DNA of 64,000 nt, taken from assembly GCA_963931865.1 (NCBI GenBank), contig OZ007512.1, positions 13,968,762 through 14,032,761 of the forward strand, written 5' to 3'. A program made the position numbers and the translations under genes. The DNA is from Axinella damicornis (lineage: Eukaryota; Porifera; Demospongiae; Axinellida; Axinellidae). Positions 57,301 through 64,000 of the stretch are shown piece after piece. Within the stretch, counting starts at the first letter, position 1; each line of letters begins with the position of its first letter. A model generated the notes under the pieces. That model was given only the letters and a program-made list of their open reading frames with translations. It was not told where the DNA came from and searched no databases.

Positions 57301-57717
57301 CTGCAGAGAGAGAGGGAGAGATGGAGGGTGAAAGAGAGAGAATGAGTGTTTATCATAAGTGGTTGCTATAAGTGATTGAGGTGGAGTGTTGGATACCCAT
57401 GTGAGAACAATTACTGAATTATGCAACAAGTGCCATGCAACTTCATCTCGGCCCCAGACCCAAACCATTAAACCAACCAGTGCAGATTGCTTCTGGGGCT
57501 GAGACTAGCACCAACTAGGAATGCATGCAGTTTGTTTGCACTCCATTGTACCACTGGGAACAAGTGGAGTGGATCCTTCAGCAGGAACACTACCATTCCC
57601 AAGTGGTGCCTATAGACCTCATACGCTACACTACCAGCCAGTGTGTCACCACTTGTGGTGGTGGAGTAAGACGATGATGCTCCGGGAAGAGGGCAACCTT
57701 TAATCACAAGTTATCTC

Positions 57718-57888
57718 ACCAGTCTGGAAGAGCTCTGTAAGAAGAGTTGTGTTTGTGTTGCTAATGTTGATGGTCCGGGTCTCAAATCTGCCACTGCCAA
57801 GCAGCTTGCCAAGTTCACAGTACACACTCTCGACACCCACGGCAAGCCCCCTCCTCCCCAGCAGCATGTCATTGTGAAGCTGAAGAGG
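57718..57888 (+). pseudogene. Isolated TRIM-NHL filamin-region fragment
   Basis: About 170 bp encode SLEELCKKSCV, then GLKSATAKQLAKFTVHTLDT and PPPPQQHV, matching residues just before and in the filamin-type domain of copy 1. It has no RING or NHL part and is fused directly to the end of a duplicated MAGUK flank. It reads into LKR and then unrelated sequence, so it is a dead fragment. Confidence 0.8.
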
Positions 57889-58259
57889 TGGGGCCAAATG
57901 TTACGAATAATAGAAATAGCTGGAAAAAAACAGCCGAAACAATAGCCACGATGTCTGTGAAGTACATAGATTGTGAGAAAACACTGTTTTCTAGCGGTCA
58001 TCTCGAAGCATGTCACGAAGAGGTGAAGCCAATGTTATGAATAGTTATGAAAAGTAGGAAATAGCAGCGAAACAGAGCGCCTTGACTTCAGTCAGGTACA
58101 CATAGAGCAGTTGTTTTGCCATTTGCTATTGATTGACTCCATTTCGATGGGTCTATGTGGCGAGATATCAATTTTTTACGCCTGACTGACAGACGACTGA
58201 CTGACAGACAAAACCGATTGCTTAACCCCGCTTCGCACAAAGTGCTGTTGCCATTACCA

Positions 58260-59842
58260 ACACACAAGTTTCACCCATCCTCTCACCTTGACACCTGTTC
58301 CTCCAGGTTGAGTACCTGTTCCTCCAGGTCGAGTAGCTGTGCCTCCAGGTTTCTGGTTTAGTAGCTGTACCTCTAATGATCTCCTACATAGTGCAGTTAT
58401 GCATGGAGAAGAGGATGTACAGTGCAGTCTATTAAGACCATGCTCGTAACTCCATGACAATGAGAGATGAGTACCTGCTTTTCAGAGAGGATTTTCCTCT
58501 CCTCCTCTTCCCCAGCAGACATTAAAAACTGTGATGTTTTAAGTTCACCCTTGAGGGTGCTGACACAGCTCTCCTGTGAGGGCAGGGGAGAGGGAGTGGA
58601 AGGGGAGGGGGCGAGGGAGGGAAAAGTAGGATTGGGAAGAGAAGGGGCGAGGGAGGAAAAAGTGGGATTGCGAAGAGGGGGAGGAAGGGAAGGGTGAGGG
58701 CAGAGAAAGTAGATTTGGAAGAGGGAGACAAAGGGGAGGGTGTGTGATGGTCTACTGGTAGAGTGAAACTCAGGCTCTGTCCTGAGTTCGAATCCCACTA
58801 AAGCCCTTGGTTTTCTGTTGAAGGATGGCTCGCCTTAATAAAACAAATTTGCCTTCCAGAAACAAAAGTTTGAGCTATAATATTATGTCATCTTAAGCGA
58901 GTTCAGTGATGATGTCATCACCATCCCTTGTTAATGGGGCCCAGAACCTGCATGAAAACCTTCTGCATTGGAGATGCGGCATTCCTGGATGAATTGTGAA
59001 CTGAGGGAGGAGAAGTCAGCTGAAGACATCTGGTTTCCTCCTCTTGCACTGCAGTGAGGCAACTCAGGGTAATGGATGTATGTTAGTAGCTAGTGTACAG
59101 GAGACTGTGTACGTGTTAGCTCACACACACACAACTGACCTGCCACCTCCAGCTCGATGTTGTGGCTTCTCATCCGCTCCTGCTGGAGCAACCTCTGCTG
59201 GAGCCTGCAAACACAGACACAAGTCAAGATCAGCACACAGAGCAGTCAGTTGAGGAACTCACCTATGCTGTGTTTGCAGGAGATCCTCATTCTGAATTTG
59301 TAGTTCCTTCAAGTGCTCTGCCGACCGTTCCATCTACCAGTACACCACATCACAATACAGGACCATCAGACACTCTAAATTTGCGCACAGTACATGCACA
59401 TACACTTACTGTATGACATGCACAACAAACCACAGTACACGCACACTCACTATCCACACTCAGATCAGCATCCTCACACATGCAATCCCAGCGCATGCAC
59501 ACACTCACACTACTGCACGCACTGTGACATGCAATCACCATGCACTAGGCTGCAATAACTCACAGTTCTAGGCGTTGCTGACACACTATACTTTGCTCAC
59601 AGTCATATCATGACAGGGTTGCATTCATGGGTTTAGCAGTCAGAAGATTCCTCTCAATTTATGTGGGAGTACTGTCATAGTGCTGTGCTCACTGACCTGC
59701 AGCCGGAGCTCCTCATTCCTCCCTTGCAGACGCTTGTTGTCCAACTTCAACTCTTGCAGTGAGTTCATCCTGTCACTGCAGTCACTGTGTAGAGTAGGAG
59801 AACAAGAGGAGAGGGGGAGGAGGGAAGGGTACAAGAGGAGAT

Positions 59843-59873
<31 letters not shown>

Positions 59874-60740
59874 AGCGGAGAGGGGGATAAAGGGGAAAAG
59901 AGGAAAGGAGGAGGGAGGGGAACAATAGGAGAAGGGGAGGGAGGGTGACAAGAGGAGAGGGAGGGGACAAGATGAGAGGGGGAGGGAGGGTGACAAGAGG
60001 AGAGGGAGGGGACAAGATGAGAGGGGGAGGGAGGGGGGCAAGAGGAGAGGGAGGGGGACAAGATGAGAGGGAGGGGATAAATGGAGAGTGGGAGGGGACA
60101 AGAGGAGAGGGGGATCGAGGGAGGGGACAAGAGGACTCGAGAGGAGAGAGGGAGGGGAGAGACAAGAGGAGAAGACAAGGAAACAAAATGTATACAAGGT
60201 ATGCACAAACTGTTTCTGAAGACGTTAGCATGTTGGTACGTGTGTGGGCCAAGGTGCTGAATGTGTGAGTGGAGGTCTTGAACTCACAGGTCTGTGTGGG
60301 TGGCCACAAGTGTCTCATCGCTGCGGCCTGCAGAAGAGATTACTAGTAATGGTACATACAACAGAGCAACAACATCCAACAGTACGTAGATACTTTAGAA
60401 ACCTACTGTTGCCATCACTCTCTATGTAGGGATGCTGCTGACACACAACAATACTTGAGCAAAGTCATAAAAATGCAAATACTGTTGTACGGGTGCGTTA
60501 TGAGCTCATACATGCACCCAGCTTCATCATTATAACCAGCAAGACTCAAAATGTTGCCCAAGAGTATCGTGTAAGGCAGTTCCATACAGAGTGTATATGG
60601 TAGCAAAACACAGCAGCTATATCTTTGTTCTGACTTTGTTCTGGCAAAAATAAGTTCTCACCATGGCAAGCAGTTTGTCTCTCAGCGCGATGATGTCGAG
60701 TCCCGCCCGACCCCTAGCGTCTTCATAAGTTCAACTCATA
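58260..60740 (-). CDS. Coiled-coil gene, locus B exons
   Basis: Minus-strand exons, 5' to 3': ending 60662 (LDIIALRDKLLAM), 60327-60288 (SDETLVATHTDL), 59784-59697 (MNSLQELKLDNKRLQGRNEE), 59335-about 59264 (SAEHLKELQIQNEDLLQTQH), 59206-about 59142 (LQQRLLQQERMRSHNIELEV), near 59055 (VQEEETRCLQLT), 58573-58475 (ESCVSTLKGELKTSQFLMSA) and 58378-about 58285. All are heptad-rich and have GT-AG borders. The last exon reads SLEVQLLNQ and then needs a one-base shift to continue NLEAQLLDLEEQVLNLEEQV, so it is frameshifted. Several first junctions do not join in phase. It is paralogous to locus A. It may be the coiled-coil half of the MAGUK-like gene to its 3' side; that is inference. Confidence 0.5.
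58738..58806 (+). repeat. tRNA-derived SINE-like head
   Basis: GGTCTACTGGTAGAGTG resembles a pol III A box and GAGTTCGAATCCC a B box, 30 bp apart, with weak stem pairing. No full acceptor stem is seen, so it is not called a functional tRNA. Confidence 0.5.
59805..60172. repeat. Polypurine tract with G30 run, locus B intron
   Basis: GGGA/ACAAGAGGAGAGGG repeats with a G30 run at 59843-59872; in the sense direction this is a pyrimidine tract before the exon at 59784. Confidence 0.9.
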
Positions 60741-61700
60741 CAAGTTATTTGCACCACTCTTGAGCCGCTCAGTTACATGTACCCGGGGTGCCATTTGTAT
60801 GCATGCGTAGTTTACATAACCCATAGCAACCATCTTGTCTACAGTTGGAATTTGTCGTCTGCGTTAACTTGGTGTTTCTTGTCTGCAGTTGGCAGTTTGC
60901 AATTGTGGTGACAGTGTGTCTTATAAGAATACCTACTACAAATCTGTATTTACTGGCTACTCCACTGCATTTAGAGTCTTCACTGGTGTACAATAAGCAC
61001 CTAGTCAGAGCTGTGGATGGGGATCGTGACCACGCACACGGTGTATGTTCCATGTAGGTGTGGCATGGGTGTGGCTTACCATATTACTCTGCATACTACC
61101 AAAAAGTCACAGTGGCATATTGTGACGGTCACAGGGTCACCGGCAGTCATACGGTCACAGGCAGTTCTTGGACACTTTAGAGTGATCCCAGTTGCAGTTG
61201 CTATGGGGCGTATTGGAGTGAGCACCCCTTGGTATAACTTTCACAAGTGTGAACCGATTGAAAAAAGAGCACAAAAATAAGCACTTGTTTCCTTTCCCCG
61301 AGATTACTTGAGACAAGCTTACATGTACTCAAGCTATAGACACTCTGCTCCAACTGCGTTGACTTTGTGCTCTGATACTATACTTCGACGGTGTGTACAT
61401 GCAACAATTCAGTCATTTTCCTCTCATATGCTTGTAGAGAGTACCAAGATCACACCTTATTGCAAATGACCCACAAACTACATGCCAGAAATTTCGAAAA
61501 CAGAAACATAAACCAGGTACGTGTAAATGCTCTAACCCAGAAAGGAAGCTGGTTTACATAACCCACTTCAGTTAGGATGTGGCAGATTATAGTTTCAAAG
61601 GAGGTGCATGCAAACAGCTGGAGCGGTGGATTGTGTGCTGCACAATATGGACCCACACATTATTAGCCAGGTAGCTGGAAAGAAAAGCAGTGACTTTGAA
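60741..61700. other. Gap upstream of locus B
   Basis: No conserved exon recognised. A GGTCACAG-type motif repeats around 61110-61165. Short open frames only. Confidence 0.5.
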
Positions 61701-62064
61701 GGGGGGGGGGGGGCTCACTCTGGTCATTCACATCCTTCAACCACGTATGGAAGATGCCGGTGTAGGTAGCCTCATCTACCCAGCTCCCCTAGATGGCCTC
61801 CCTCTCCAGCAACGTTTGGAGGTGGCAAAGGTTCAGCCTCTGCACCTAGGGTGGAGTAGAGTTGAGGAGAGGAGGGGGGAGGAGGGAGAGTGGAAAGGAG
61901 GAAGACGAGGGAGGGAGAGGAGGGAGGGGGAGAAGGGAAGGAGGTAGTAAACAGAACTCGATTTAGGATTCCACTCGCATAGCTGTCCAACAGCATTATC
62001 AGTGCTACTGTGCACACATGTGTGGTAGTAACCATCCACTCCATGCAAAGGACTCACTTGCTCT

Positions 62065-62152
62065 GGCTTGTTGTTGAACCTGAACAGGGAAATGAGGTGG
62101 ACCAGCTTCCCCACCTCCGCTAGCCCACCACCCTCTTTGACTTCACATTCCT
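62065..62152 (-). CDS. Unassigned exon ECEVKEGGGLAEVGKLVHLI
   Basis: A CAG acceptor near 62153 and a GTGAGT donor at 62063-62058 bound an open exon encoding ECEVKEGGGLAEVGKLVHLI then SLFRFNNKPEQ. In the minus-strand direction it is followed at 61851 by a CCCTAG acceptor and VQRLNLCHLQTLLEREAI then TAG. I do not recognise the family; it looks like helical sequence. It could belong to the same transcription unit as the MAGUK fragments or to another gene. Confidence 0.4.
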
Positions 62153-62399
62153 GAAAATAACGTACAGCACAGCACACATGGTTAGCACATGCAGCACCAC
62201 ATTAAAGCTGGCCCCCCAGTATAGGAAAACAGTCAAAGCTTTGATTCTGTAACTATTGTCTAAGTGATTTACTTGTATAACTGTGTTTATTCTCTGAGTG
62301 ATTTGCACTGTTAAGTAATCATAGGCTGGGAGGCCGTTGCATTTTTCGATTTAGAGTTCGCCAGCGTATTTCTTGTGCAATTGTTAGGACAGAAAATAT

Positions 62400-62555
62400 T
62401 AGCCACTCACTGAAGCTCTGAAGGAATCATGGTAGTGACGTGGACGTGGTCTCCATCATCTCAGTTGGACTGCAGAGAGGAACGAGTCACAGTCACCATG
62501 GCAACCATTGCTGATGAATACCCTCACTCTAATTCTCCCACACACTCTCACACTC

Positions 62556-62607
<52 letters not shown>

Positions 62608-63057
62608 ACCCCCCCCCCCCCCCCCCCCCAGCGGCACCATGCAGTCCCATCTCCCGAATCTCCCCTTTGCTCCCAACCCGCTCCACCCGCCACACACTCT
62701 CACACTCCCTCCCTCACCTGAGGGATAGCGGCACCAGTCCCATCTCCCCGATGTCCTCCTTGCTCCCGACCCCATCCCCGTGTGCCCCAAGGGAAGCGTG
62801 TCCACCATGCGGAAGATGTGCCCCTTCTTAAAGTGAGTTCATTGCGAACTGACTTTTTCTGGTGGGGAAAATTTGCATGTGTGAATGTGATGTACATGCA
62901 CATGCGTACAGGTATGTGTGTGTGTGTGTGGATGTACATGTGTACATGCATAAGGTTGTACATGATTCAAGACTGTCCAAATCATGCTCAGGCCCTGTGT
63001 ACTCACCTCACATAGAAATTGTCTCTTGCATTTGCTGAAGGCAGTCTCGACCCAGCT
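62400..63057 (-). pseudogene. Second copy of the MAGUK SH3 exons, frameshifted
   Basis: This matches 52740-53531: the NFYVR exon near 63057-63002, the SH3 exon near 62866-62717 and the exon beginning SPTEMMETTSTS near 62473-62415. In the SH3 exon the bases after SVRNELT differ by an indel (62826-62832), so the frame moves to nonsense, and a further deletion removes part of MWRVEKVG. The intron poly-C run has grown to 73 bp (11 bp in the other copy). Confidence 0.75.
62557..62629. repeat. C51-A-C21 run
   Basis: 73 bp with one A. The paralogous site at 52913-52923 has C11. Confidence 0.9.
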
Positions 63058-63240
63058 GCAAGTTGAATTAGGGCTGCTGCAACTAGGCGCATGCGCACTT
63101 TGAAAGTGGGTGGGGCTGGACCCAAAATTGGAAAAGAAATTTATAGTGCAGTGCTGCAGCTTAAGTTTGCACGAAGCGCTGTCAAGTGTGTTCCACTTAT
63201 CTCCTGCATCAAACACATCATCAGCGACTGAAAGACTAAA

Positions 63241-64000
63241 ATGGCTGAAGCTCCCGCGCCAAAAAAGTAAGTTTGAGGGATATATTTTAAAGAACCACAT
63301 GAACCACACCCACTGGTTTGAACCTGAATTATGTTGTTGCGGTACTAGCAGTCTATGAGTGTGTGTGTCTCCCCCCAGGACTCTTGCGGAGACTCTGGAG
63401 CTGCTAGAGAAGCAGCTGCAGTGTGCCATCTGCTTGGAGACCTACCGCGACCCCAAGGCCCTGGCCTGCCTCCACGTGTACTGCCGAGAGTGCATCCAGC
63501 AGCTGCTCCTGGGACAGCAGAGGGACCAGGAGGTGGAGTGTCCCCAGTGCCGCAGCGTTGGCCCCCGTGGCTGGGAACAACGCCAGCTCTCTTCCGACAA
63601 TGTTCTTCATCAATGGCCTCATTGAGGTCCGTGACGTTATGAAACAAGCGGAGAGCAATGAAATCCCCTGTCAAAATTGCTCTGATGCGAAAGCCACATC
63701 TTTCTGCCACACCTGCGGGTTCATCTGTACCAGCTGCGACAATGCCCACCAGAAAATGAAAGTATTCGCAGGCCCATGAGACGCTTCCAATCTCCAAGAT
63801 GAGGCAGGGGGCGCTGACCCAACTGCCGACCAAGAAGCCTCCTACCTCCGCCTGCCAGAAACACGACGGAGAGCTGCTGAAGCTCTACTGTTTGGAGTGC
63901 AAGCACCTCATTTGCCGTGACTGTACCCTGGTGGACCACGCTGGTCACAGGTAGGGTGGGCGGCCAAGTGGTTGAAGTGTTGGACTGTGGGCCTAGAGGT
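63241..64000 (+). pseudogene. TRIM-NHL copy 3, partial and frameshifted
   Basis: Exon 1 (63241-63266) and the start of exon 2 (63377 on) match copy 2 closely: MAEAPAPKK, then the RING CAICLETYRDPK. At about 63566 a run of five C replaces four in copy 2 and shifts the frame. The B-box region then continues in the next frame (EVRDVMKQAESNEI, CGFICTSC) until a second extra base near 63773-63776. The second B-box (CQKHDGELLKLYCLEC) lies in the third frame and ends at the same donor as copy 2 (63952). The window ends in the intron. It is either a young pseudogene or an intact gene carrying two homopolymer sequencing errors. Confidence 0.75.

Noticed and set aside
58738..58806. Functional tRNA gene
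   Set aside because: A- and B-box-like parts are present but no convincing acceptor stem; a SINE head is more likely.

Overview
This window is nuclear DNA from an animal. Genes are split by short introns with GT-AG borders, the products are metazoan (a DLG5-type MAGUK, THO complex subunit 7, TRIM-NHL ubiquitin ligases, a seven-transmembrane receptor), and the spaces between exons are filled with minisatellites, GGGA tracts, long poly-G/C runs and small inverted-repeat elements. Compact introns plus a tandem family of TRIM-NHL genes fit an early-branching invertebrate, and I would guess a demosponge; that assignment is inference, not something read directly.

Layout. 1-12.9 kb: decayed, internally duplicated minus-strand exons of a coiled-coil protein (locus A), an inverted plus-strand copy of some of them (locus C, 11.85-12.7 kb), and many direct duplications. 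13.67-35.11 kb: one complete minus-strand DLG5-like gene. I assembled 30 coding exons (4,995 nt, 1,664 residues, every junction in phase): coiled coils, two PDZ domains, a Ser-rich linker, SH3, guanylate-kinase-like domain. Two in-phase alternative first exons near 20.7-20.9 kb could make SH3-GuK-only proteins. 35.6-37.3 kb: a 1.7 kb element with ~465 bp inverted ends and a 9-bp target duplication, MULE-like, just upstream of DLG5. 37.3-42.6 kb: intergenic, mostly small hairpin elements. 42.6-44.8 kb: THOC7 (4 exons, plus). 45.8-46.95 kb: a seven-transmembrane receptor (plus). 48.15-64 kb: three TRIM-NHL copies on the plus strand (two intact, one with two frameshifts and cut by the window end), interleaved with minus-strand exons of a second MAGUK-like gene (SH3 and GuK exons at 50.8-53.5 kb, partial copies at 57.2 and 62.4-63.1 kb) and with coiled-coil exons (locus B, 58.2-60.7 kb) paralogous to locus A.

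The genes do not form one pathway. DLG5-type proteins are cortical scaffolds, THOC7 works in mRNA export, TRIM-NHL proteins are RING E3 ligases with a beta-propeller, and the receptor is an orphan. The most unusual themes are pyrimidine-tract expansions sitting on splice acceptors throughout DLG5, a family of tiny hairpin elements with 9-bp target duplications, an intron in TRIM copies 2 and 3 whose two borders share an 8-bp direct repeat, and the co-duplication of TRIM genes with MAGUK 3' exons.
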